Positions 35,003 to 43,545 of a stretch of 58,688 nucleotides of DNA are shown in pieces (positions within the stretch are counted from its first letter, which is position 1; the number at the start of each line of letters is the position of its first letter). The notes beneath the pieces were generated by a model that did not search any database, was not told the DNA's origin, and worked only from the letters and a program-made list of their open reading frames with translations. The DNA lies in contig CAKZRU010000166.1 in NCBI GenBank assembly GCA_937146725.1, positions 1-58,688 on the forward strand, written 5' to 3'. Source of the stretch: an uncultured Myxococcales bacterium. Lineage in GTDB: Bacteria; Myxococcota_A; Bradymonadia; UBA7976; VGTA01. The translations under genes were made by a program, and so were the position numbers.

Positions 35003-36933
35003 AAGGCATAAAGCGAATGAACTTATTGCTTAGCCTTGGGATCAGCTTATTATTTTCTTGGTTCAATAGTCTGCAAGGATATGCGCAACCCCATGTGCCA
35101 AGCCACCAAGATATGATGCGCCAAGAAAGCCTTTTTGAGCAGTTTCTTAATGAACAACTTCCCCAAAGACTTCCCGAGGCATTTGTGATTCCCAATCAAG
35201 AAAAAGCGTATTCGGAGCGTGTGAGCGACCTAGATATCACTGAGGTAAACATTACTTTTGATACTATAGATACACTTCCAAGCTCAGCAACTGTGAGAAT
35301 GTATTTTACCGCAGTTATTGATGATTTGAGTGAGTTTTCGCTATTTCTTAGAGGGCCTGATCTAGATACGTTGACGATCAATTATTCTAGAAACGGAGAA
35401 TCTTGGCAACAGGCCACAATCTTATATCCTAATTATAGTTCTTTACAAGTCAGCCTTCCGGAAACCTTGAATATCGGCGAACAAGCCATGTTAGAGTTCA
35501 GTACTGTGCTTGATTGGAGTGAGCTTTTGCAATTTCCTAGAGCCGCCTATTCTAGTGAGCAACTCTCACATCTATTTACCTCATATTATATTCCCTTAAG
35601 TGGTACTTCATTCCGCAATGACTCTTTTAAAGTCACCACTGTAATTCCTAGTCTATCCGGTCAGCATCCTGTTGGTTTAGGTCGAGTGTTATCAAGGCCT
35701 AACAGCGGCCGTCCTGGGGTTTGGACTTATCAAACCGAAATCAACAGTGATCGCTTTGTATTTGGTTTGGGGGCTACTTATCCAACCAATATTGATGGAC
35801 GAGTTGAGATTTTTGATCCGCCCAACACGCTTGGCGCAATCGATCATAGTGTTATTGCTCAAGCGATGACTGAGGTGATTGAGGTGTATGAGCGTTTATA
35901 TGGCCCTTTTCCTTTTGAACGCTTAGGCGCATATCCACTGACTGAAGAAGCAGGCGTTGCCAAAGGCCCGCAAGCGCAGATCTTTTTACCGTGGTTTTTT
36001 TGGCTAGAGGACTATGAACAAGCGCTGAGGGCTTGGAGCAATCCAATCGCCACAATTTATCATGAAGTTGCTCATCAATACTTTTATAATATGGTACGTT
36101 TAACGCCAGTACAGATCTTAGGACAGGCATGGTTATCCGAAGCGATGGCTGAGTTTAGTTCAATTAGAGCCTTAGAAGAACTCGGCGGAGATGGTAGGCT
36201 TAATCGTTGGCAAAATTATTACAGCTATATGTTTGAAGTAGAACCTAGCACAGAGGTACCAGTAGCGAGCGACATTATTAGTGGTGAGCCTTGGTATACC
36301 GAAATTGTTTATTTTAGGGGAGCACAATTGGTCTATGGGATTTATCAACGAATGGACGACTTTACCGAAAAGTTAAGAGCTTGTGTTGAGTATTGGCGAG
36401 GCTTATTTATTTCGGCAGATGATATGTTTACTTGCTTTAACACGATGAATCCCAAAGAAGAGTATACCGGTTTTGATGTTGATGAGTATATCGAGCGCTA
36501 CTTTCGAGCGACCACTCGTGATCAAATCACAGTTGAAGCACGCTTTATTGATGATATGAATAGTGCCCTGCTGGTCTCGGGTCATCAAGCTAATGATTTT
36601 CTTGAGGTTTATCGTTATAAACCTTGGGGAGAAATGATCAAAGCTTATATTGACCGGCTTCCTGAACAAGAGCTAATCCATTCTGATAGCGCTTGGTTAA
36701 TTGACCCGCAAATCACAACCCCAAGAATCATCGTTAATCAGCATCCGGATGATGTTGATTTAAATGGTGTAGTTGATGGTCAGGATGCCCTTGACGTATT
36801 ATTTGAGCGTGGTAAGAGTCTAAATACTCTTGATGCTATATTTCCACAGCATCTTGATGTCGATCAAGATGGCGTGATCTCTGACCGAGATCTGACCGAT
36901 ATTCAACGAAATATGGGTCAGACTTATCGTTAA
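34999..36933 (+). CDS. Secreted M1-like metallopeptidase with dockerin-like C-terminus
   Basis: A 644-aa protein with a signal peptide (cleavage probably after QGYA). The zinc motif His355-Glu-Val-Ala-His359-Gln is clear, with WLSEAMAEF downstream (Glu381), the gluzincin pattern of M1 aminopeptidases. The usual GAMEN exopeptidase motif is not visible. The His-to-Glu gap is 21 residues rather than the usual 18. The last 60 residues hold two DxDxDG-type calcium loops (DVDLNGVVDGQD and DVDQDGVISDRD), a dockerin type I-like pair. Start ATG 34999 follows GGGAGAG and overlaps the previous stop. Confidence 0.8.
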   Translation: MKGIKRMNLLLSLGISLLFSWFNSLQGYAQPHVPSHQDMMRQESLFEQFLNEQLPQRLPEAFVIPNQEKAYSERVSDLDITEVNITFDTIDTLPSSATVRMYFTAVIDDLSEFSLFLRGPDLDTLTINYSRNGESWQQATILYPNYSSLQVSLPETLNIGEQAMLEFSTVLDWSELLQFPRAAYSSEQLSHLFTSYYIPLSGTSFRNDSFKVTTVIPSLSGQHPVGLGRVLSRPNSGRPGVWTYQTEINSDRFVFGLGATYPTNIDGRVEIFDPPNTLGAIDHSVIAQAMTEVIEVYERLYGPFPFERLGAYPLTEEAGVAKGPQAQIFLPWFFWLEDYEQALRAWSNPIATIYHEVAHQYFYNMVRLTPVQILGQAWLSEAMAEFSSIRALEELGGDGRLNRWQNYYSYMFEVEPSTEVPVASDIISGEPWYTEIVYFRGAQLVYGIYQRMDDFTEKLRACVEYWRGLFISADDMFTCFNTMNPKEEYTGFDVDEYIERYFRATTRDQITVEARFIDDMNSALLVSGHQANDFLEVYRYKPWGEMIKAYIDRLPEQELIHSDSAWLIDPQITTPRIIVNQHPDDVDLNGVVDGQDALDVLFERGKSLNTLDAIFPQHLDVDQDGVISDRDLTDIQRNMGQTYR

Positions 36934-36983
36934 TGATAAGTATAATGAGTTTAAATTAAACAAGTGAATATGGATGAAGCAAT

Positions 36984-37700
36984 ATGAGTGATAAAGATAA
37001 TTCCGAACATGTAAACTCGGCTCACCTTGAGTTTGCTCACCTTGATCTAGATCGTTTAAGCCGTCGAGGTGTAGGTGAAGTCATTTTTGGAGAGGGCAAA
37101 ACCGCTCAAGAAATCACCTTGATTATGCTCACACTTGTGCAAGCACAGGGCATGGCACTCTGTACTCGCGTTTCCAAAGAAATCGCCGAAGCGGTGAAAA
37201 GTCTTTGGGTCCAACAAGAACATGCACCGAGCTTGGAGCAATTAACTTATGTTGAAGCTGCTCGCTGTCTCATATGGCGTAAAGAGCCCTTAACTCAACA
37301 AGGTCGAGGGCTCATTTTGATCTTAACAGCTGGTACCAGTGATGGGGCCGTTGCCTCTGAAGCAAGCTGTGTTTTAGACTTTTTAGGCCATCAAATTCAG
37401 CGTATTAATGATGTTGGAGTAGCGGGGCTTCATCGTCTATTAAGTCACTTAGAAACGCTACGCAAAGCGAATGTGATCATTGTATGTGCTGGTATGGAAG
37501 GTGCACTCTCTAGCGTTGTGGCAGGCCTAGTTGATTGTCCGGTGATTGCCGTACCTACAAGTGTTGGATATGGCGCAAATCTAGGTGGCGTCACAGCTTT
37601 ATTAGGCATGGTTAACAGCTGTGCTGCGGGGGTCGTAGTGGTCAATATTGATAATGGCTTTGGAGCAGCGTATTCAGCGGCCCAAATTAATCGAAAATAA
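36984..37700 (+). CDS. larB: Nickel pincer cofactor biosynthesis protein LarB
   Basis: LarB carboxylates nicotinic acid adenine dinucleotide, the first step of the nickel-pincer nucleotide cofactor of lactate racemase-type enzymes. The 238-aa protein shows the family C-terminal half, related to PurE: ILTAGTSDGAVASEA, CAGMEGALSSVVAGLVDCPVIAVPTSVGYG and NIDNGFGAAYSAA. It is 27 bases upstream of larC. No larE or larA is seen in the window, so the remaining pathway and the enzyme that uses the cofactor must be elsewhere. Confidence 0.93.
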   Translation: MSDKDNSEHVNSAHLEFAHLDLDRLSRRGVGEVIFGEGKTAQEITLIMLTLVQAQGMALCTRVSKEIAEAVKSLWVQQEHAPSLEQLTYVEAARCLIWRKEPLTQQGRGLILILTAGTSDGAVASEASCVLDFLGHQIQRINDVGVAGLHRLLSHLETLRKANVIIVCAGMEGALSSVVAGLVDCPVIAVPTSVGYGANLGGVTALLGMVNSCAAGVVVVNIDNGFGAAYSAAQINRK

Positions 37701-37727
37701 ACTTTGAGTAAAAGCAAAGAGAGTACC

Positions 37728-39185
37728 ATGAGTGGACAAAGTCTTTATATTGACTGCTTTAGTGGAATTGCCGGCGATATGTTTTTAGGCGCCTTGTTTG
37801 ATCTTGCAGACGCTTTGGGGAACGCAGATCAAGTTAATCCACAACGATTAGAACAGGCTTTAAGTCATTTAGACTTACCCTCATGGTCATTATCATTAAA
37901 GCCCTGTAGTAAGCATGGTTTAGTCGGTAAAAAACTGAGAGTCCTTACGCCTTGGGGTGAAGAAAAAGTTGAGGATATAAGTACGGATCATGAACATAGC
38001 CATACGCACGATCATGAACATCCCCATACGCACGATCATGAACATCCCCATACGCACGATCATGAACATCCCCATACGCATGATCATGAACATAGCCATA
38101 CGCACGATCATGACCATGGCTTAAACTTTTTAGAAATCAAGTCTTTGATTCTTGAGTCTAAACTGACAAAAAATACAATAGATAGAGCGATCAAAGTATT
38201 TGAAGTGATTGCTCAAGCAGAAAGTCGTGCGCACGGGATTTCGGTAGAGAAAGTTCATTTTCATGAAGTGGGGATGCTTGATTCAATCATTGATGTTTTA
38301 GGATCGGCTTGGTGCCTAGATCAACTTCATATTACTGAGATTATCTCTGCGCCACCGCCGGTGAATAGAGGTTGGGTTCGCTGTGCACATGGAACAATGC
38401 CTTTACCTGCTCCAGCCACTGCCTTTATCCTTGAAGGAATCAAAACCTGTACAAGTCCCTATCAGGTTGAACTAGTGACGCCTACCGGAGCAGCTATGCT
38501 TAAGGCCTGGGCCCAAGAAGTGACTTCTCACTTACCGGTTTATCCCATAAAAGCGATCGGTTTTGGAGCTGGCGAAAGGGACTTAAAGGATCGACCTAAC
38601 CTATTACGCTTATTTACGTATTCAACAGATCTACAAGATCATCAAAAGCCACAGCAGTCTTTTTCCTTAGACCTGCCTACGACCTCATGTTGGCTGTATG
38701 AAAGTAATATTGATGATATGCGGGCCGAGGATTTAGCGGTGGCAACAGAGCAACTATTCCAAGCCGGTGCATTGGATGTTTGGCAGAGCCCGATTACCAT
38801 GAAAAAGAATCGCTTGGGTTGTATGTTGAGCGTGCTCTGCTCTGATCAAAAGGCTCAAAAAATAGAGGAAACACTGCTCTTTTACAGCACAAGTATTGGG
38901 TGTAGAAAACAGCGTATGGAACGCAAAGTCCTTGAGCGAAGGTTTTTGACACTTGAAACTCAATGGGGTTCTTGTCGAATCAAAGTTAGCCGCTTAACAT
39001 CCAAGCATTTAGGTGCTGAAAAAGATCTATGGCGCTACAAACCTGAATTAGAAGACCTAAAGCGTTTGGCTCTAAGTTCAAGTACAAATATTGAAACATT
39101 AAGAGCGCAAGTTCATATAGAGTTAAACTCAATGGGATTGACCGAAGATGAGGACTTTTGGAACACCTTACATCATGAAAGCTAA
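37728..39185 (+). CDS. larC: Nickel-insertion protein LarC with His-rich insert
   Basis: LarC inserts nickel into the pincer cofactor. The 485-aa protein begins with IDCFSGIAGDMFLGALFDL and contains HFHEVGMLDSIIDVLG, PVNRGWV and TPTGAAMLKAW, all family motifs. A His/Asp/Glu-rich insert from about residue 86 to 130 is built from five DHEHxHTH repeats and should bind Ni2+. Some bacteria express LarC from two frames joined by a frameshift; here it is one continuous frame. ATG 37728 is chosen with an AG-rich ribosome site; an in-frame TTG upstream is less likely. Confidence 0.93.
   Translation: MSGQSLYIDCFSGIAGDMFLGALFDLADALGNADQVNPQRLEQALSHLDLPSWSLSLKPCSKHGLVGKKLRVLTPWGEEKVEDISTDHEHSHTHDHEHPHTHDHEHPHTHDHEHPHTHDHEHSHTHDHDHGLNFLEIKSLILESKLTKNTIDRAIKVFEVIAQAESRAHGISVEKVHFHEVGMLDSIIDVLGSAWCLDQLHITEIISAPPPVNRGWVRCAHGTMPLPAPATAFILEGIKTCTSPYQVELVTPTGAAMLKAWAQEVTSHLPVYPIKAIGFGAGERDLKDRPNLLRLFTYSTDLQDHQKPQQSFSLDLPTTSCWLYESNIDDMRAEDLAVATEQLFQAGALDVWQSPITMKKNRLGCMLSVLCSDQKAQKIEETLLFYSTSIGCRKQRMERKVLERRFLTLETQWGSCRIKVSRLTSKHLGAEKDLWRYKPELEDLKRLALSSSTNIETLRAQVHIELNSMGLTEDEDFWNTLHHES
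37986..38105 (+). repeat. 24-bp tandem repeat in larC, 5 units
   Basis: Five copies of a 24-bp unit beginning gatcatgaacat encode the His-rich metal-binding stretch of LarC. Copies 2-4 are almost identical, indicating recent expansion. Confidence 0.95.
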
Positions 39186-39281
39186 CTGCGCTTTCTTGAG
39201 TTCGAAGTCGCTCTCCAATATGTCTTCAACCACCAGCTTTGGCGCCACTTAAAAAACATTTCCGAAAGTGAATTAGTAAAG

Positions 39282-42050
39282 ATGACTCAGGACAGTCTGA
39301 AAACGCAGGAAAGTCTGAAAGAACATGATTGGACCACACTGTTTGATCGACTTATTAAATACTCACCAACCGCTCAAGCTCTTTCTAAAGTTCGCCAAGA
39401 ACACAGTTTAAGCCAAGCGCTCAAGATGAGCTTATCGAAGGCACTTGAGGAATACTCTGGGCTAAAAGAAGAGCGAAAAGAAGAAAAAGCGCTTTATTAC
39501 AGCTTTGAAAAAGCAAGTTACTCTCCCCAGCTAGAGACAGCCCTACAAGGGGATAGAATAAGCCAAGAGTTATTAATTTCTCAAGTGATCACAAACTACT
39601 TAAAGATGAATCCTTGGGGTCAGTTAAGTGAGGCTGAAGTTGCTCAATTATGGCTCAAATGGAGCGCTATTTTAAGCGAGGGTGTGAGTATACAAGAAGA
39701 AGAACTTTGGGTGACAATTCCCTCGGTCAAACTTAAATATTGGGTTGAGTTAGGTCTAAAAGAGTCTTTGGAACAGGTTTTTTCTTGTTATACATCCTTG
39801 CTTGACTCTTTTACCCAGCAAAAGCTTTTAGATTCTAGCCAAGCTACGGTCGCTTTATCTATCAAGGGTAAGGGGAAAAGCGCAAGTTTAGCTTACATAA
39901 GACGTTTTTTGCTTGCAGAAAATCTGCCCTGCTCATTTTATAGTCAGTTTACGGAGTTGGGCGTTTTTCATACTTCAGAAGAAATTGAACCGATTCTACT
40001 TATTGATGATCTCAGTTATCAGGGGCGATTAGCACGCTGGCGAGTTGCTGAGTGCTTAAGTCAATCACCACTTAAACCTATTCTGATGATTTGGACAGCT
40101 GATGAACAAAGAGTAAGTGAAAAGACTCAAACTAAACAAAGCTTATCTGCGCAGATCAAAGCACAGTTTAAGCATATCTTTGAGATTGACTTAGATCAAC
40201 TTTGGCAGAAGCAATCAATCACATTAGCAGAGCGGTTTAATCACTTGCCGGATTGGCTTTGTCAAACGCAAGCGGAGCTGCTTGATCATGATTATCTAAG
40301 ATGCTTAATGAGCATAAAAAAGCCACCCAATAGCGAACCAAGCGATCAAATGAGTGATCTTGATGCTTTTGCTGCTTTATTAGGTCCATTGGCCCCCATA
40401 AAAGTTCTTGTTTTAGCGACTAAGCAACATGAAGATAGTTTAAGTGCTTTACTCAAAGCAAGTGGTTGGGTTGAAGTAGGAGACTGCCCCATTGGAGGTG
40501 CTTTATATGCACCACCAAGTCTTCTTTTTTGGCGCGCCGCTATGATCGAAGGAGGACGACGAGCCCATCAATGTGCCTATACTTTGGTAGAGTCTATCGA
40601 ACAAACTTATAATCCACATCAACGTTTATTTCTCTTTCATGCACTGCAGCGCTTATCCCGTTTACGAGGGCGAGGAGACTATCTTGGGCAAACTGAGCCT
40701 TATAGCGACTTAAAGCAGGCATTGGTGAGTCTGCGGCGCATCCAAAAAACACTCACTCATAAAACGCCTCATGCTTTTGCTTTGAGTACATTGTGTGGTT
40801 TGGGCTTTGATTGGGCGGCTCGTGGACCGCAAGAGGGCTATTGGAACGAGACTTTACATGCTTTACAGATTGCAGCCGCTGCTGCTGAGCGCTTGCGTGA
40901 ACCACAGCTTGCTGGTCGATTTCTTCACTTATTAGGAAGCATTGCTCTCAAAGATGGACGAGCCGAAATGGCGGAATCATCATTAGAAACAGCCCTACAC
41001 CTACTTAAAGCCACTCGTTTAGCCAAAGAAGCAAGTGATTCTGCATTACTACTCGCCGAAGCTAAACTTTTAGACTCAGAATTAACTGTGGCACTTGCTG
41101 CTTTAAAAAATGCCGAAAAGGTCGCTAAGAGTTTATTGGTCCCACAGGTCGCATGGCGGGCACGATTTAGGGCGGGTCAATTATATGCGATGAGTGGCCA
41201 AATGAAGCAAGCAATGAGACTTTGGCAGAGCTTAAATCCAAGTTTAAGTTCAGAGGATCATAAGTCAGAGCAAGAATCTAACGATTCAAAAATGCATGAA
41301 AAAAGTGCTGTAGGTACTCTTAACCTCGAACTCGCTAGTCTTATACTCAAGGCGGATAAACATGATTGGGGCCATGATTCTGCTCAAGATTACTCGGTTT
41401 TACCTTACTTAAAGCAACTAGAAGATTCTTCTTTATCGCGTTCTATTTTACATAGTATTCATGAACTTTATGCAATGCTGACTCAAACGAATTTAGCAGA
41501 CGCTTTATCCTTGCAAAATCATCTTGAGCAACTTGCTATTCCCTTGAGCCAAGCTTTGATTCAAAGTCAGCAAAATCGCGATATAGGCTCATGGCTCGCA
41601 TGGCAATATTGGCGAAGTGAAGTGAATATCAGACTTGAAGAACTGACACAAAGCTCTGAACTAGAATTACAGTCTATTCCCGATCTATTTTCAGCCAAAG
41701 AAACTCGTCTTGGTTTAGAATTAAGCCTAAAGGTGGTTGTTGGTGCCAGAGATCGTTTAAATATTATGATGATTTACCAACAACTTTCTGCAGTCTATTA
41801 TTATCAAAGCGAACGAGAGGCCTCGCTGGCTTCTTGGTCTATGGCAAAAGGATGGGCTACTTCTTTAGGGCTCACCTTTGAAAAGCTGAAGAATGAAAGG
41901 TGGTCAATGATTATTGAACAGCTTCATCACCAACTTGATCAAGATTTAATTGATTCGACTTTAAGTGAAGCAAAGCAAGAAATTGAACAACTTAGGTCAC
42001 GCTGGAAGATCACTCCATTAAGTTCAGTATTGACTGAAAATATTCATTAG
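39282..42050 (+). CDS. STAND-like P-loop protein with TPR region
   Basis: A 922-aa soluble protein. Around residue 193 the sequence SIKGKGKSA is a Walker A-like motif (Lys199), with the first Gly of the consensus replaced by Ser; PILLIDDLSY about 40 residues later is a Walker B. The rest (about 480-900) is helical, with Ala/Leu-rich TPR-like pairs such as AGRFLHLLGSIALKDGRAEMAESSLETALHLL. The plan fits STAND-type signalling ATPases, but no kinase, TIR or DNA-binding effector is at either end. Start ATG 39282 has only a weak ribosome site. Confidence 0.65.
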   Translation: MTQDSLKTQESLKEHDWTTLFDRLIKYSPTAQALSKVRQEHSLSQALKMSLSKALEEYSGLKEERKEEKALYYSFEKASYSPQLETALQGDRISQELLISQVITNYLKMNPWGQLSEAEVAQLWLKWSAILSEGVSIQEEELWVTIPSVKLKYWVELGLKESLEQVFSCYTSLLDSFTQQKLLDSSQATVALSIKGKGKSASLAYIRRFLLAENLPCSFYSQFTELGVFHTSEEIEPILLIDDLSYQGRLARWRVAECLSQSPLKPILMIWTADEQRVSEKTQTKQSLSAQIKAQFKHIFEIDLDQLWQKQSITLAERFNHLPDWLCQTQAELLDHDYLRCLMSIKKPPNSEPSDQMSDLDAFAALLGPLAPIKVLVLATKQHEDSLSALLKASGWVEVGDCPIGGALYAPPSLLFWRAAMIEGGRRAHQCAYTLVESIEQTYNPHQRLFLFHALQRLSRLRGRGDYLGQTEPYSDLKQALVSLRRIQKTLTHKTPHAFALSTLCGLGFDWAARGPQEGYWNETLHALQIAAAAAERLREPQLAGRFLHLLGSIALKDGRAEMAESSLETALHLLKATRLAKEASDSALLLAEAKLLDSELTVALAALKNAEKVAKSLLVPQVAWRARFRAGQLYAMSGQMKQAMRLWQSLNPSLSSEDHKSEQESNDSKMHEKSAVGTLNLELASLILKADKHDWGHDSAQDYSVLPYLKQLEDSSLSRSILHSIHELYAMLTQTNLADALSLQNHLEQLAIPLSQALIQSQQNRDIGSWLAWQYWRSEVNIRLEELTQSSELELQSIPDLFSAKETRLGLELSLKVVVGARDRLNIMMIYQQLSAVYYYQSEREASLASWSMAKGWATSLGLTFEKLKNERWSMIIEQLHHQLDQDLIDSTLSEAKQEIEQLRSRWKITPLSSVLTENIH

Positions 42051-42207
42051 GCAGAAGTAAACTAGCTTGATCGACGACTCGAAGTAGACAGTAACTCGTT
42101 TTTTTACTACTCTCTTTGCTGTTTAACGCTAATATCAATAGTCACCATATCTATTCACGATTTCTCAATGACTTTATGACAGTCATTTCCATTTTTTGAG
42201 AGTTCTT

Positions 42208-43545
42208 ATGAAAGCATCACCAACATCAATCTTTACCATGGTCTCGAAAAGTCTAACTTGCATTGGAATGATCTGCTTGGTCTTTGCTTGTGCTGAAGAA
42301 GATCCTAAAAAAGATCCACCCATTATTATTCCAGATTCAGGAGTGATGGCCGGTGTTGAGATGCTAGGTGGTGTAGAAATCCCTTTAGCGGGTACGATGA
42401 TAGAGCCTATGGCCGGTACGGAAATGGCCGGTACGGAAATGGCCGGTACAAACATGGCTGGCACAAATATGGCCGGTACAAACATGGCTGGTACAAATAT
42501 GGCCGGTACGGAAATGGCCGGTACAGACATGGCCGGTACAGACATGGCCGGTACAGAAGCGCCTTTACCTCCTGACCCAATGGTGAACACAGGATGGATT
42601 GGTGGCCCGTGTGGCCGTGACAGTGATTGTGCCTACAGTGGTGGACTTTGTCTGCCTGAAAATGGCGGTTATCCGAGAGGGATGTGTACACAAGAATGTG
42701 ATCGTTTTTGTCCCGACCAAGATGGTATGCCGGTGACTTTCTGTGTAGACAATGTTTTGATGGGACCCGGAGCTTGTGTACAGCGCTGTGATTATATTGC
42801 CTTTGAGGGCACCGGTTGTCGTCCTGGTTATAGCTGTGTGACACGGCCTCGTACCGGTGAACCAGATGTCTCCTTTGGTGTTTGCTTACCGACAGAACAA
42901 GTTGGTGAACCAGAGCCGGTAAGACCACCGGATGGTTCTTCTACTTGTGTGCAAGAATTAGCCGCTTTAGGCGTTCAGTTTGAAGTGCGTGGAGATCAGA
43001 GTGAGGCGGCTGGTAATGGCTTGACTTGTGAAATCTCGGATGCTGTTCGTGTACAAAATCCAATCAATGGTGTAGTTTATCGTTATATCGAAAGCGCTTC
43101 AGCAACGCCTTTATATGGCTCTTGTGAGTTGATGTTGGCTGTATATGAGTTGTCAGGCTTACTTCGTGAATATGGCATTAATGAAGTGGGGCATATTGGT
43201 ACTTATAATTGCAGAGTGATTTCGGGTACAAGCACGCTGAGCCGACATGGTTATGGTGATGCAATCGACTTAGGTTCCTTCTTTACCACAAGTGGTCAAG
43301 AATATAATATCATTCGAGATTGGGAACATGATACAACCACTTTCTCAACCGAAGCAGCACGCGCTCTTTATGAGATTGGTCAACAGATGCATGCTCGAGG
43401 CATTTTTAACATTGTTTTGACCCCTAATTATAATGCTGCGCATGATAACCATTTTCACGTAGATCTCACCCCGGGAGGCAATTATCATGGCAAGATGGAT
43501 GAGGGACTACACAGCTGCGGAAATGAGCACGCCGAAAACCGTTAA
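42208..43545 (+). CDS. Lipoprotein with MAGT repeats, Cys-rich module and extensin-like/M15 peptidase domain
   Basis: A 445-aa predicted lipoprotein (signal ends VFAC, Cys28). Ten MAGTx pentapeptides (about 68-117) are followed by a Cys-rich region (about 130-235, twelve or so cysteines, disulfide-bonded in type). The C-terminal 200 residues match the extensin-like family related to LAS/M15 D-Ala-D-Ala carboxypeptidases: LSRHGYGDAIDLGSF supplies His and Asp ligands and NAAHDNHFHVDL the last His. I infer peptidoglycan peptide hydrolysis from the cell envelope. ATG 42208 follows GAGAG; an in-frame TTG 42196 is less likely. Confidence 0.85.
   Translation: MKASPTSIFTMVSKSLTCIGMICLVFACAEEDPKKDPPIIIPDSGVMAGVEMLGGVEIPLAGTMIEPMAGTEMAGTEMAGTNMAGTNMAGTNMAGTNMAGTEMAGTDMAGTDMAGTEAPLPPDPMVNTGWIGGPCGRDSDCAYSGGLCLPENGGYPRGMCTQECDRFCPDQDGMPVTFCVDNVLMGPGACVQRCDYIAFEGTGCRPGYSCVTRPRTGEPDVSFGVCLPTEQVGEPEPVRPPDGSSTCVQELAALGVQFEVRGDQSEAAGNGLTCEISDAVRVQNPINGVVYRYIESASATPLYGSCELMLAVYELSGLLREYGINEVGHIGTYNCRVISGTSTLSRHGYGDAIDLGSFFTTSGQEYNIIRDWEHDTTTFSTEAARALYEIGQQMHARGIFNIVLTPNYNAAHDNHFHVDLTPGGNYHGKMDEGLHSCGNEHAENR
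42409..42558 (+). repeat. 15-bp tandem repeat, 10 units
   Basis: Ten copies of a unit such as atggccggtacggaa encode M-A-G-T-E/N/D just after the lipobox of the extensin-like lipoprotein. Copies differ mostly in the last codon (gaa, aac, aat, gac), giving alternating charge. Confidence 0.95.

Noticed and set aside
2..38105. Direct repeats at 2-121, 3482-3601 and 37986-38105 as possible CRISPR arrays
   Set aside because: Units of 15 or 24 bp abut without spacers and are translated in frame; no cas genes.
37920..38117. Minus-strand Met/Phe/Ile-rich repeat frame
   Set aside because: Shadow of the His-rich repeat of larC.
42183..42590. Minus-strand open frame encoding repeated V-P-A-M/I/F units
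   Set aside because: It is the antisense shadow of the MAGT repeat; repeats without stops in one frame are open in others. No ribosome site or signal of its own.
42407..42928. 173-codon minus-strand frame rich in Tyr, Arg and Pro
   Set aside because: Antisense to the extensin-like lipoprotein gene; caused by the same repeat.
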